Shown here piece after piece: positions 32,101 through 39,961 of a stretch of 64,000 nucleotides of DNA (position 1 is the stretch's first letter; each line of letters begins with the position of its first letter). Where the stretch lies: assembly GCF_036195045.1 (NCBI RefSeq), contig NZ_CP108100.1, forward strand, positions 5,952,001 to 6,016,000, written 5' to 3'. This DNA comes from Streptomyces sp. NBC_00236 (GTDB lineage Bacteria > Actinomycetota > Actinomycetes > Streptomycetales > Streptomycetaceae). The notes under the pieces are model-generated. The model was given only the letters and a program-made list of their open reading frames with translations, was not told where the DNA came from and did no database searches. The position numbers were made by a program, and so were the translations under genes.

Positions 32101-34375
32101 GTTGACGTTGCGGGCGCCGTTGGTTGTTCCGGAGCGTGGTGGTGTGGCGTTGCGGGTGGTGGTGGGTGGTTTGGACGAGGTGGGTTCTCGTTCGGTGCGG
32201 GTGCATTCGCGTCGGGAGGGTGCGGGTTCGGGTGCGGGGTGGGTGTTGCATGCGGATGGTGTGGTGGGTGCGGGTGAGTCCGTGCCGGCGTTCGACCTCA
32301 CCGAATGGCCCCCGCCCGGCGCGACCGCCGTACGAACGGACGACGCCTACGAGCTGCTCCACAAACAGGGTTACGTCTACGGCCCCGTCTTCCGGGGGCT
32401 CAAAGCCGCGTGGCGGCGAGGGGACGACGTCTTCGCCGAGGTCGAGCTGCCCGAGCAGGCGCACGGAGACGCCGAACGGTTTGGTCTCCACCCCGCCCTG
32501 CTCGACGCGACCATGCACGCGCTGGGAGTCGGTGAGGACGTCACGGGCGACGAGCCGACCGAGCTTCCCTTCACCTGGACGAACGTGTCCCTGCACGCTG
32601 CCGGGGCCCGCTCGCTGCGGGTGAGGCTCTCCCCTCAGGGCGTCAGCAGTCGCACGCTGAGCCTGGCGGACCAGGACGGCGCCCCTGTGGCCACGATCGG
32701 CGGACTCATGTTCCGTCCGGTGTCGGTGGAGCAGTTGGCTGTTGGGTCGGGTGTGGGTGGTGGGTTGCATGAGGTGGTGTGGCGGCCGTTGGTGGCGGCT
32801 GGGGTTGCTGGTGGTGATGTGCCGGTGTCGAGGGTGTTTGAGGTGCCGGTTCCGGTGGTGGGTGTGGATCCGGTGGTGGGTGTGCGGTCGGTGTTGGGTG
32901 GGGTGTTGGAGGCGGTTCAGGGGTGGTTGGGGGCTGATGAGGCGGGTCGGTTGGTGGTGGTGACGCGGGGTGCGGTGGCGGTTGCGGGGGATGTGGGTGT
33001 GGATGTGTGTCAGGCGCCGGTGTGGGGGTTGGTGCGGGCGGCTGAGGCGGAGAATCCGGGTCGGTTTGTGTTGGTGGATGTGGATGCGGGGGGTGGTTCG
33101 TTCGCGGATGTGGCGGGTGTGGTGTTGGGGTCGGGTGAGCCGGAGGTTGCGGTGCGTGGGGGTGAGGTCCTGGTCCCGCGTCTGGTCGAGGTGTCTGCCG
33201 GTGGCGCGACGGTGGAGAGGGTGCCGGACGGTGTGGTGTTGGTGACGGGTGGTACGGGTGGTTTGGGTGGGTTGGTGGCGCGGCATTTGGTGGAGGTGTA
33301 TGGGGTGCGTCGTTTGGTGTTGGCGGGGCGTCGTGGTCCGGGGGCTCCTGGGGTTGATGAGTTGTGTGGTGTGTTGCGTGGGTTGGGTGCGGAGGTGTCG
33401 GTGGTGGCGTGTGATATGTCGGACCGGTCTGCGGTGGTGGGTCTGGTGGAGGGTGTGGGTGCTGGTCTGGTGGGTGTGGTGCATGCGGCGGGTGCGGGTG
33501 ACAACGGTTTGGTGGGGTCGATGGATGGGGCCCGGTTGGATCGGGTGTTGGGTGCGAAGGCGGATGGTGCTTGGTATGTGCATGAGTTGACGCGTGAGCG
33601 GGATCTTGCGTTCTTCGTGATGTTCTCGTCGGCGGGTGGTTCGGTGCTGGCTGCGGGTCAGGGGAACTATGCGGCGGCGAATGTGTTCCTGGACGCGTTG
33701 GCGGTGCAGCGGCGGTCGGAGGGTTTGCCGGCCACCTCCCTCGCCTACGGGTTGTGGGACGTCGCCACAGGCCTGACCGAGGCCATCGAAGACGATGCCC
33801 GTCTCATGGCCGCACGCGGCCTGCCCGCTCTCGCTCCCGCCGACGCGCTGCGGCTCTTCGACGCGGGCCTGCGTTCCGGACGGCCGGCGCTGGTGCCGCT
33901 CGCCGTCGACGTACCGACCCTGAAGGCGAAGCCCGGTGCGCTGCACTCCCTTCTGCGGGACCTGGTCCTCACCGAGGCCGGCCCCGTGGTCCGGAGCCGC
34001 ACGAAGAGCGCCGATCCCGCCGCGCTGGTCACCCGTCTCGCCGGGCTGAGCACCGAGGACCGCGAACAGGCCCTTCTCGACCTGGTACGGAGCCACGCTG
34101 CCGCCGTTCTGGGGCACTCGGGCGCCGAAGCGGTCCCGGCCGAGCGCGGATTCCTCGACATCGGATTCGACTCGCTCACCGCACTGGAACTCAGGAGCCG
34201 CCTGGGCGAGGTGACCGGCTGCCGACTGGCACCGACCCTGATCTTCGACTACCCGTCCGCCGCCGAGCTCGCCACGCACCTGCGGCAGGCGCTCTTCGGA
34301 GAGGACACCCCCGCGGACGACCTCAGCGCGGCCACCGCGGACGAGCTGTTCGACATTCTCGACGGCGAAGCGTAA
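29189..34375 (+). CDS. Type I PKS 2: module 4 (KS-AT-DH-KR-ACP)
   Basis: 1728 residues, one module. N-terminal coiled-coil docking helix ([17 protein letters not shown]); KS Cys193; AT Ser640 with GHSVGE and HAFH, so malonyl; DH His940 in [10 protein letters not shown] with DATMH; KR Tyr1494 with the LDD position changed to GDN and no A-type Trp; ACP Ser1662. Expected product is a double bond. The C-terminus is short, ending [11 protein letters not shown] straight after the ACP, without the dimerising helix seen in PKS 3 and PKS 4. ATG 29189 follows GAGGACATC, seven bases past the PKS 1 stop. Much of the gene (29291-29620, about 30170-32280 and 32720-33735) is written in a different codon style, with TTG, GGT and GTG codons, and shares near-identical stretches with PKS 1, 3 and 5. 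Confidence 0.97.
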   Translation: MEASVEQLVAALRSTMVENERLRSANDRLTGDATEPIAIVGMACRFPGGVGSPAELWDLVVEGRDGVSGFPVDRGWDVEGLYDPEPGKPNRTVTREGGFLYEAADFDAGVFGISPREALGMDPQQRLLLEASWEAVESAGIDPLSLKGSRTGVFAGVMYHDYGPGTSDGSLVTGRVAFTLGLEGPAVTVDTACSSSLVALHWAGQALRRGDCSMALVGGVTVMTTPDMFLYFSHQRGMAKDGRCKSFSAEADGTGCSEGVGVLMVERLSDAQRNGHPILAVVRGSAINQDGASSGMTTPNGPSQQRVIRAALEDAGITTTDVDLVEAHGTGTRLGDPIEAQALLATYGQGRPEGDPLWLGSLKSNLGHTQAAAGVGGVIKAVQAIRHGVLPKSLHSETRSPHVDWDAGAVELLTESRVWPVRDRPRRVGVSSFGLSGTNAHVIVEQAPVVEEPGSESVVEVPVVPVVLSARSEAGLSAQAAKLLEQLGESSSALLDVGFSSVVSRAVLEHRAVVAVADRAELVRGLTALAGGELSPSVVRGAARPAGATAFLFTGQGAQRLGMGRELYEAYPVFAEAFDAVVGELDGRLGRSLREVVWGEDAELLSGTMFAQAGLFAVETALFRLVESWGVRPDFLVGHSVGEIAAAHVSGALSLADAAELVVARGRLMQALPSGGSMVAVEATEAEVLPLLNGEVGIAAVNGPRSVVVSGTEAAVADLVGKFAGQGRRTSVLRVSHAFHSPLMEPMLSDFGAVVAGLSFGVPSIPVVSGVSGDLASGWGSAEYWVRHVREAVRFADAVSFVASRGVTSFVEIGPDGVLSGMAQQSVEAESAVFVPLVRKGRPEVASTVLALGQLHVSGTSVEWARFFEGSGARRVDLPTYAFQRERFWLECVGGGDAGGLGQVVVDHPVLGASVELPDSGGVVLTGRLSVEGMGWLADHVVLGSVLLPGAAFVELVVRAGDEVGCGVVEELTLRAPLVVPERGGVALRVVVGGLDEVGSRSVRVHSRREGAGSGAGWVLHADGVVGAGESVPAFDLTEWPPPGATAVRTDDAYELLHKQGYVYGPVFRGLKAAWRRGDDVFAEVELPEQAHGDAERFGLHPALLDATMHALGVGEDVTGDEPTELPFTWTNVSLHAAGARSLRVRLSPQGVSSRTLSLADQDGAPVATIGGLMFRPVSVEQLAVGSGVGGGLHEVVWRPLVAAGVAGGDVPVSRVFEVPVPVVGVDPVVGVRSVLGGVLEAVQGWLGADEAGRLVVVTRGAVAVAGDVGVDVCQAPVWGLVRAAEAENPGRFVLVDVDAGGGSFADVAGVVLGSGEPEVAVRGGEVLVPRLVEVSAGGATVERVPDGVVLVTGGTGGLGGLVARHLVEVYGVRRLVLAGRRGPGAPGVDELCGVLRGLGAEVSVVACDMSDRSAVVGLVEGVGAGLVGVVHAAGAGDNGLVGSMDGARLDRVLGAKADGAWYVHELTRERDLAFFVMFSSAGGSVLAAGQGNYAAANVFLDALAVQRRSEGLPATSLAYGLWDVATGLTEAIEDDARLMAARGLPALAPADALRLFDAGLRSGRPALVPLAVDVPTLKAKPGALHSLLRDLVLTEAGPVVRSRTKSADPAALVTRLAGLSTEDREQALLDLVRSHAAAVLGHSGAEAVPAERGFLDIGFDSLTALELRSRLGEVTGCRLAPTLIFDYPSAAELATHLRQALFGEDTPADDLSAATADELFDILDGEA
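29291..29655 (+). repeat. KS 5'-segment repeat, other copy at 41693-42057
   Basis: The first 365 bp of the PKS 2 KS match the first KS of PKS 3 with no indel and about three differences by eye, at a constant offset of 12402. The flanking KS sequence diverges at normal levels. The block is poor in C-ending codons, unlike the DNA after it. Confidence 0.9.
30391..30618 (+). repeat. KS-AT linker repeat, other copy at 63693-63920
   Basis: 228 bp appear identical between PKS 2 and the second module of PKS 5, running from the KS C-terminus through the post-KS linker. A less perfect third copy is in PKS 3 at about 42800-43025. The similarity continues at a lower level on both sides. Confidence 0.88.
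30839..31584 (+). repeat. AT-domain repeat shared by PKS 1, 2 and 3
   Basis: The 746-bp AT core here aligns without indels to 20026-20771 (module 2) and 43256-44001 (module 5), with long identical runs, for instance around the GHSVGE motif. Weaker relatives are in module 3 (about 25020-25720) and module 7 (about 53810-54530), which resemble each other more closely. Confidence 0.9.
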
Positions 34376-34449
34376 TGCCCTCCGGGCAGACCTCGTCGGT
34401 CATGGCACCAGCTGTTGACGTGAGTACGGACCGGAGACGAGGAGCGAGT

Positions 34450-35652
34450 GTGCTGAACCGGATAGTCGTCGTGGGCGCGGCGGCCGCAGGACTGACCGCG
34501 GTGGAGACGCTGCGCGCCAAGGGGTACGAGGGAGAGCTCACGCTCGTCGGCGACGAGCGCCATCCGCCCTACGACCGGCCGCCCCTCTCCAAGGAGTTGC
34601 TGAACCCTGGCTGGGAACCCCCGAGCACATGGTTGCGGAAGGAGGACGTGCTGGCCGCCGTCGATGCCGATCTGCGGCTCGGTTGCCGGGCCACCGGCCT
34701 CGACCCCGCCGCCCGTACCGTCACCCTCTCCACCGGCGAGCGGCTGCCCTACGACGCGGCGATCATCGCGACGGGACTGCGGCCGCGCCGACTTCCCTGC
34801 GGGGACGGCCTCCGCGGTGTCCATGTCCTGCGGTCACTGGACGACGCGGTCCGACTGCGTGAGGCGCTCGCGACAGGTCCCAGGGTCGCGGTGATCGGAG
34901 CCGGCTTTCTCGGTGCGGAGATCGCCGCCACGGCGCGTGGGGCCGGGCTCGACGTGACACTGATCGACACGAACGCCCAGCCGCTCGCGCGCCAGGTCGG
35001 CGCCGAGATCGGCGGGCTCGTGGCAGGCCTCCATCGTGACCACGGGGTGCGGCTCGTTCTCGGTGCCGATGTGGTGGGAATGGCGCGGGACGGCGCCGGT
35101 GTCAGGGGGGTGCTGCTCGCCGACGGCACCACCGTCGACGCCGACCTGGTCGTCGTCGCGATCGGCTCCGAGCCCGCCGTGGACTGGCTCGCCGATTCCG
35201 GACTGCCCCTGGGCGACGGGGTCCTGTGCGACGCCTACTGCCGGGCCGCCCCCGGAGTGTGGGCGGCGGGAGACGTCGCCAACTGGCCCCACCCCATGGT
35301 GGCCGGGGCCCGGGTCAGGCTCGAACAGCGGACCAACGCCGCCCAGCAGGCCATGGCGGTCGTCGCCAACCTGCTGGCCGGCGACGGGGGAGCGCGGCCG
35401 TACACTCCCGTGCCCTTCGGCTGGACCCACCAGTTCGGGGAGAAGATCCAGACCGTCGGCTGGTGCCCTCCCGATGCACGGACGGAGATCATCAGCGGGT
35501 CCACCGCGGACCGCGAGTTCGTCGCCGCGTACCACCGCGACGGGGTCCTCGTCGGCGGGCTGGGCTGGAACAGTGCGCGTGGTCTGCGGCAGTGCCGGCA
35601 GCTGCTCGGCCGGCCGTCGTCGGAGCTGTCCGCCACGACGGCGGGCGTCTGA
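34450..35652 (+). CDS. NAD(P)H-dependent ferredoxin reductase (FAD)
   Basis: About 400 residues, typical of the rubredoxin/putidaredoxin reductase family. It has an N-terminal FAD dinucleotide fold (RIVVVGAAAAGLTAVE), the PYDRPPLSKELL motif, a second nucleotide fold for NAD(P)H (VAVIGAGFLGAEIA), and the late FAD motif (VWAAGDVAN). It reduces ferredoxins and is likely to feed the [3Fe-4S] ferredoxin and P450 at 6491-7926. GTG 34450 is chosen because GAGGAG lies five bases upstream and the FAD motif then falls at the N-terminus, as usual. The frame also has an ATG at 34375 that overlaps the PKS 2 stop (TAATG), which would add 25 non-conserved residues and couple translation to PKS 2. Confidence 0.93.
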   Translation: MLNRIVVVGAAAAGLTAVETLRAKGYEGELTLVGDERHPPYDRPPLSKELLNPGWEPPSTWLRKEDVLAAVDADLRLGCRATGLDPAARTVTLSTGERLPYDAAIIATGLRPRRLPCGDGLRGVHVLRSLDDAVRLREALATGPRVAVIGAGFLGAEIAATARGAGLDVTLIDTNAQPLARQVGAEIGGLVAGLHRDHGVRLVLGADVVGMARDGAGVRGVLLADGTTVDADLVVVAIGSEPAVDWLADSGLPLGDGVLCDAYCRAAPGVWAAGDVANWPHPMVAGARVRLEQRTNAAQQAMAVVANLLAGDGGARPYTPVPFGWTHQFGEKIQTVGWCPPDARTEIISGSTADREFVAAYHRDGVLVGGLGWNSARGLRQCRQLLGRPSSELSATTAGV

Positions 35653-35826
35653 CGTCCCCTGCCAGGGGGTGGGAGCGGACCGCACGGTACGGCACCGCGC
35701 TCAGTGTCGTACCGTCTCTCCACCTCGGTCTCACACCGGCTCCGCGTACGGCGGACCCGGGGCGTATACGATGCTCTATGCGTGCGTGGTACGCATGGAA
35801 GGGCTCCTGATGAAGGCAGGCACGAG
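35653..35826 (+). promoter_or_regulatory. Leader of TetR gene with short palindromes
   Basis: The gap holds CGTATACG (35763-35770), whose TATACG could act as a -10 box, and TGCGT(N7)ACGCA just downstream (about 35779-35795). Overlap of a promoter-like element with a dyad suggests autoregulation by the TetR protein encoded next. This is inference from symmetry only. Confidence 0.3.
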
Positions 35827-36588
35827 ATGACTACTGGCGAAGGAACGAGCACGGAAGGCGTCGGCCTGCCGAACAGCATCGCGGTGCTCTGGGAACTGCG
35901 GAACCGGGAGCAGCGCACCGCGCGCACCGGTCTGAGTGTCGAGCGCATCGTGACGGCCGCGATCGAGTCGGCGGACGCCGACGGTCTGGCCGGCCTGTCC
36001 ATGTCCCGTGTCGCCAAGAGCCTCGACTTCGGCACCATGTCGCTGTACCGCCACGTGTCGAGCAAGGACGAGCTGCGGCAGCTGATGCTGGACATGGCCT
36101 ACGGCACCCCGCCCCGCATCGACACGGCCGAGGGCGACTGGCGGGACGGGCTGGAGCAGTGGGCCCGAGCCTTCCAGGAGGTCTTCCACCGGCATCCCTG
36201 GATGCTGCAGATCTCGGTCAGCGGGCCGCCCCTGGAGCCGGGCCAGCTCAGCTGGCTGGAGTCCGGCCTGCGCACCCTGGGAGGTACCACCCTCCGGCCG
36301 GACGACAAGCTCTCCGTGATGATGCTCATGATCGGCTATGTGCGCAACAACGTGCAGATGTCGCTCGGTGTCGTCACCCAGGACATCAGCGAGGCGGACC
36401 TGATGGCCAACTACGGCCGCGCGCTGGCCAAGTACGCCGACTCCGCGTCGTTCCCCGCTCTCGCCGAGCTGCTGGAGGCCGGCGCGTTCGACGAGCCCGA
36501 GGACGACTTCACGTTCGGCCTCCAGCGGGTCCTGGACGGTATCGAAGTGCTGATCCGCATTCGCAACGGTGAGGAGCCGCTCACCTGA
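35827..36588 (+). CDS. TetR-family regulator convergent with MFS exporter
   Basis: 253 residues. The helix-turn-helix is at about residues 38-85: LSVERIVTAAIESADADG, LSMSRVAKSLDFGTMSLYRHV and SSKDELRQLMLD, the arrangement of TetR proteins with a TetR_C ligand domain. The C-terminal domain is helical, with GYVRNNVQMSLG in the region that often lines the drug pocket. Start ATG 35827 is preferred: AGG lies six bases upstream, and the frame's upstream GTG starts add unrelated sequence. It converges on the MFS exporter gene with a strong palindrome between, so it does not share a promoter with it. A TetR next to an efflux pump commonly represses it until its ligand, often the product itself, is present; the link here is inferred. 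Confidence 0.92.
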   Translation: MTTGEGTSTEGVGLPNSIAVLWELRNREQRTARTGLSVERIVTAAIESADADGLAGLSMSRVAKSLDFGTMSLYRHVSSKDELRQLMLDMAYGTPPRIDTAEGDWRDGLEQWARAFQEVFHRHPWMLQISVSGPPLEPGQLSWLESGLRTLGGTTLRPDDKLSVMMLMIGYVRNNVQMSLGVVTQDISEADLMANYGRALAKYADSASFPALAELLEAGAFDEPEDDFTFGLQRVLDGIEVLIRIRNGEEPLT

Positions 36589-36599
36589 CGGGCGTTCCG

Positions 36600-36671
36600 G
36601 CCGCACGCGTGGAAGGGGGCTGGTTGCCCACCCGGCCGGGTGGGCAACCAGCCCCCTTCCACGCGTGCGGC
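36600..36671. terminator. Perfect 72-bp palindrome, bidirectional terminator
   Basis: 36600-36635 is the exact reverse complement of 36636-36671, with no spacer and the centre at CCCGGCCGGG. It lies 12 bases after the TetR stop and 13 bases before the MFS stop, so it would terminate both convergent transcripts. RNA from either strand would form a stem of more than 30 bp. No T tract follows on either side. Confidence 0.9.
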
Positions 36672-36684
36672 GCCCCGGACCGGC

Positions 36685-38280
36685 TCAGCCCGCGGTGGGC
36701 TGCATGCGCTTGGGGGAAGGCACGGTCGCCGGTGCGTCGATGTCGTACGGGTCGATCGGCTCGCCCGTCTCGATCGGTACCTTGCGCAGCAGCACGGCGA
36801 CGATCGCGGCCACTACGACCATGGCGGCTGCCCCGGAGAGCGCTGCCACCTGCAGACCGTGGGTGAAGGCCTCGCGGCTGGTGGCGAGCAGTTCGGCGCC
36901 GACCGCGGCAGGCTGCTGGGCGGCGACGGTGGCGGCACCGCCGATCGTGTTGCGTACCGCGTCCAGCGCCTCGCCGCCGAGACCGGCCGGGTTCACCGCG
37001 TCCATGTCATGCCGGTAGATGGCGGAACCGATGCTGCCGATGACGGCGAAGCCGAACGCGCTGCCGAACTCGGTGAACGTCTCCGAGGTGGCGGTGGACG
37101 ACCCGGCGTGCTCCTTCGGCGCGGAGGTGACGACGATCTCCGCCGTGAGCGTCTTCGAGGCTGTCATGCCGGCTGCCATCAGCCCCACGCCGACCAGCAG
37201 GACGGCGACGCTCGAATCCACCGTGAGGCGGCTGAGCACGCCGAATCCGACGGCCATCACGAGCATGCCGCTGGCGACCAGGTAGACCGGCTTGACCTTG
37301 CGGGACAGGGCCGAGACGAGGCCGACCGCGATTCCGATCGCCGGCATCACCGCCATGGACCACAGGGCCGCCCGGAAGGGAGTCATGCCCAGCACCATCT
37401 GGAGGAACTGGTTGGTGAGGATGCTGACGCCCATGAACGAGAACATCACCATCAGGTTGGTCAGGATCGCTCCGGTGAAGCCGCCGTAGCGGAACAGCGA
37501 GATGTCGATGAGCGGGTGGGACGTCATGCGCTGGCGCTGCACGAAGGCGACGAGCAGGACGGCGCCGACGCCGGCCCAGACGGCGGACTCGACGGACCAG
37601 CCGTCGACGGCCAGCTCCTTGAGGCCGTAGATGAACGGCATGATGCCCGCGATCGACAGGAACGCACCGAGGACGTCCAGCTTGCCGCGCGAGGGGTCGC
37701 GCCGCTCCGGAAGCAGGATCGGGGCCAGGATCAGCACCAGCACCATGACCGGGGTGTTGATCATGAAGACCGAACCCCACCAGAAGTTGTTCAGCAGCAG
37801 ACCGCCGACGACCGGGCCGAGGGCCGCCCCGGTGGCGAGGGTGCCGCTCCAGGCGGCGATGGCCGACTTCCGCTGCTTGGAGTCGTGGAACATGTTGCGG
37901 ATCAGGGCCAGGGAGGTCGGCGTCAGCGTCGCGGCACCGAGCCCCAGCAGGGCGCGCGAGGCGATGAGCATCTCGGGGCTGTCCGCCGTCGCGGCGAGTG
38001 CGGACGCGACGCCGAAGACCAGGGCGCCGATGATCAGCAGCTTCCGCCGTCCGAAGCGGTCGCCGACCCAGCCCATCGTGATCAGTGCACCGGCCAGCAC
38101 GAAGCTGTAGATGTCCATGATCCACAACAGCTGGGTGGCGCTCGGCTTCAGTGACTCGCTGATGGGCGTGATCGCGAAGCCCAGTACCGAGATGTCAATG
38201 GCGATCAGCAGGGTGACCAGGACGATCACCACGAGGCCGAGCCATTCCTTGAGCCCCGCCCGGGGCTTGATTTCTGTCAT
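36685..38280 (-). CDS. MFS drug efflux transporter, DHA2 type (14 TM)
   Basis: 531 residues. The N-terminal half has the drug:H+ antiporter pattern: a first helix (VVIVLVTLLIAIDISVLGFA), motif A as GDRFGRRKLL in the loop between helices 2 and 3, and the motif C-like GAALGPVVGGLL in helix 5. Length and hydrophobic spacing fit 14 membrane segments. The last 90 residues carry a periplasmic-type segment (AIYRHDMDAVNPAGLGG), a final helix, and a soluble tail. Likely role is export of the macrolactam and self-protection. It is the last gene of the leftward set after the AMP ligase (130-bp gap), so it may be on that transcript or on its own promoter. It converges with the TetR gene. Confidence 0.95.
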   Translation of the reverse strand: MTEIKPRAGLKEWLGLVVIVLVTLLIAIDISVLGFAITPISESLKPSATQLLWIMDIYSFVLAGALITMGWVGDRFGRRKLLIIGALVFGVASALAATADSPEMLIASRALLGLGAATLTPTSLALIRNMFHDSKQRKSAIAAWSGTLATGAALGPVVGGLLLNNFWWGSVFMINTPVMVLVLILAPILLPERRDPSRGKLDVLGAFLSIAGIMPFIYGLKELAVDGWSVESAVWAGVGAVLLVAFVQRQRMTSHPLIDISLFRYGGFTGAILTNLMVMFSFMGVSILTNQFLQMVLGMTPFRAALWSMAVMPAIGIAVGLVSALSRKVKPVYLVASGMLVMAVGFGVLSRLTVDSSVAVLLVGVGLMAAGMTASKTLTAEIVVTSAPKEHAGSSTATSETFTEFGSAFGFAVIGSIGSAIYRHDMDAVNPAGLGGEALDAVRNTIGGAATVAAQQPAAVGAELLATSREAFTHGLQVAALSGAAAMVVVAAIVAVLLRKVPIETGEPIDPYDIDAPATVPSPKRMQPTAG

Positions 38281-38410
38281 GGCAAACGTCCATGCCTTCC
38301 TGCGTCATGACCATGGGTACGTAACACGCTGAGCGTATCAGGTACGCGTCGGCGTGTCGCGTACTCATCAGGGGCCGCCCGGGGCCCCGGGGGCCCGTCC
38401 CGCCGAGGCT
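38281..38410 (-). promoter_or_regulatory. MFS leader with 11-bp dyad
   Basis: ACGCT-G-AGCGT at 38326-38336 is a perfect dyad about 45 bases upstream of the MFS start, flanked by GGTACG-type sequences (38317 and 38341) that also appear in the TetR leader near 35790. It is a candidate operator for the TetR protein encoded at 35827. No gene is credible in this gap. Confidence 0.3.
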
Positions 38411-39961
38411 TCAGCGCGGCCGGCCGAGCAGTTCCAGCGCGCGGTGCAGCAGTTCCCGGCGGTCGATCTTGCGATTGGAGTTGAGCGGGAATTCCGCGAT
38501 GTGGAAGAAGTGCTGGGGGAGTACGGCCCGGGGGAGCGTGCGGCTCAGCTCGCGGGCCAGGGCGACGGGCGGCACGCGCTCGCCGGAGTGGAACGCCGCC
38601 AGCGTGATGCCCTGTTCGGAGGGCACCGGCACCGCGACGGCGTCCTCCACGCCCGGGCATCGGCGCAGCGCCTCGTCGATCTCCGCCAGTTCGATCCGTA
38701 CGCCACGCACCTGAACCTGCTGATCCAGCCGGCCGAGGTAGAGCAGCTGGCCGTCCTCGCCCAGCCGGATCCGGTCGCCCGTCCGGTAGTAGCGGGCTCC
38801 GTCCCGGTCGAGGAACCGGCCCTCATCATCGGCCGGATCCAGATACCCGGCGGTGAGTTGCGGGCCGGAGACACACAACTCCCCTTCCAGCGGGTCCGGT
38901 TCGCCGTCCGCGCCGAGGAGCATCCACGCGTGCCCCGCGTGCACCGGCCCGATCGGGACGACACCGGCGACGGCGATCCCGGGCGACCTCCCGGGCGACC
39001 AGCGATGCCGGGTGATGGTGATCGTCAGTTCGGTGGGGCCGTAGAGGTTCTCGATGGCCGAACCCGGCGCCGCGCGCTGCCAGTCCGTGACGTCCTGGCA
39101 CGTCACCGCCTCGCCCGCGAAGAAGCTCCAGCGCAGGGAGGGCAGCGCCTCGTCCGTCAGCTGTCCCGTGCGACGGATCAGGCCGATCACACTGGGGGTG
39201 GAGAACCAGACGGTGACGCCCCGTTCGGCGACGAAACCGGGGAGGTCCCGGTACGCAGCCGCCGGAACGGCCACCAGCGTCGCGCCGGCGCCCCACGCGC
39301 AGAACAGGTCGAACATCGCGCAGTCGAAGTTCAGATCGAAGTTCTGGGAGAACACATCGTGCGGACCGAAGTCGTACCGTGCGTCGAGCAGGCCGAAGTA
39401 GTGGGCTCCGTTGGCGTGCGTGACCGGCACACCCTTGGGGCGGCCCGTGGAACCGGAAGTGAAGAGCATGTACGCGATGTCGTCGGGGGCGACCGGGCGG
39501 GGACGCGACAGACGTGATGCCGGATCGGGGGCGATCACCCCGTCGGTACCATTCACGGCCCCGTCCAGCAGCGCGGGAAGCGCGACGCCTTCGGCACGCA
39601 GCTTCTCCAGCGCCGTGACCGCCTCGGCGTCGACGATCAGCGCCCCCACCTCCGCCGCTTCGAGCATCTGGAGGGTACGGAGCACCGGGAAGGAAGGCTG
39701 GAGCGGAACCATCGGCACACCGGTGAACAGGCAGGCCAGGATGCCCGTATAGGCGTCGAGGCCCTTGCCCGCGAGCACGCCCACCGCGGCCGGGCGCTCC
39801 GGGAGCGCGGCCAGCAGCGAGCCCGCCCAGGTCAACGCCCGGTCGTGCAGCTCCCGGTACGTCAGCGAGGCGTCGCCGACACGGATGGCCACCCCCTGCG
39901 GGGACCGCGCGAGTCCGCGCAGGAATCGGTCATAGAGGGCGTGGGCCGACGTCTGGTCCAT
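38411..39961 (-). CDS. Stand-alone amino acid adenylation enzyme (VinM-like)
   Basis: 516 residues, an NRPS-type A domain without a carrier protein. The core motifs run in order: LTYRELHDRA, MLFTSGSTGRPKGV (P-loop), NFDLNFDCAMFDLF (A4 region, with the amine-binding Asp of the code), ENLYGPTELT, YRTGDRIRLGEDG, LGRLDQQVQVRG, and NSNRKIDRREL near the end with the catalytic Lys. In vicenistatin-type pathways VinM adds alanine to the amine of the ACP-bound starter as a protecting group that is removed later. The adjoining stand-alone ACP gene supports that function. ATG 39961 follows GGGGAACACTC and lies inside the 3' end of the transposase-like gene, which overlaps it by 32 bases. The amino acid cannot be assigned with confidence by eye. 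Confidence 0.9.
   Translation of the reverse strand: MDQTSAHALYDRFLRGLARSPQGVAIRVGDASLTYRELHDRALTWAGSLLAALPERPAAVGVLAGKGLDAYTGILACLFTGVPMVPLQPSFPVLRTLQMLEAAEVGALIVDAEAVTALEKLRAEGVALPALLDGAVNGTDGVIAPDPASRLSRPRPVAPDDIAYMLFTSGSTGRPKGVPVTHANGAHYFGLLDARYDFGPHDVFSQNFDLNFDCAMFDLFCAWGAGATLVAVPAAAYRDLPGFVAERGVTVWFSTPSVIGLIRRTGQLTDEALPSLRWSFFAGEAVTCQDVTDWQRAAPGSAIENLYGPTELTITITRHRWSPGRSPGIAVAGVVPIGPVHAGHAWMLLGADGEPDPLEGELCVSGPQLTAGYLDPADDEGRFLDRDGARYYRTGDRIRLGEDGQLLYLGRLDQQVQVRGVRIELAEIDEALRRCPGVEDAVAVPVPSEQGITLAAFHSGERVPPVALARELSRTLPRAVLPQHFFHIAEFPLNSNRKIDRRELLHRALELLGRPR

Noticed and set aside
30791..34279. 1162-residue open frame on the - strand inside PKS 2
   Set aside because: It is the antisense shadow of PKS 2, enriched in His, Arg, Thr and Pro from the G/T-rich codon dialect; no motif or ribosome site.
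33754..34449. N-terminal extension of the ferredoxin reductase frame
   Set aside because: It overlaps the end of PKS 2 and is Arg-rich, non-conserved sequence. GTG 34450 has a good ribosome site and places the FAD motif at the N-terminus.
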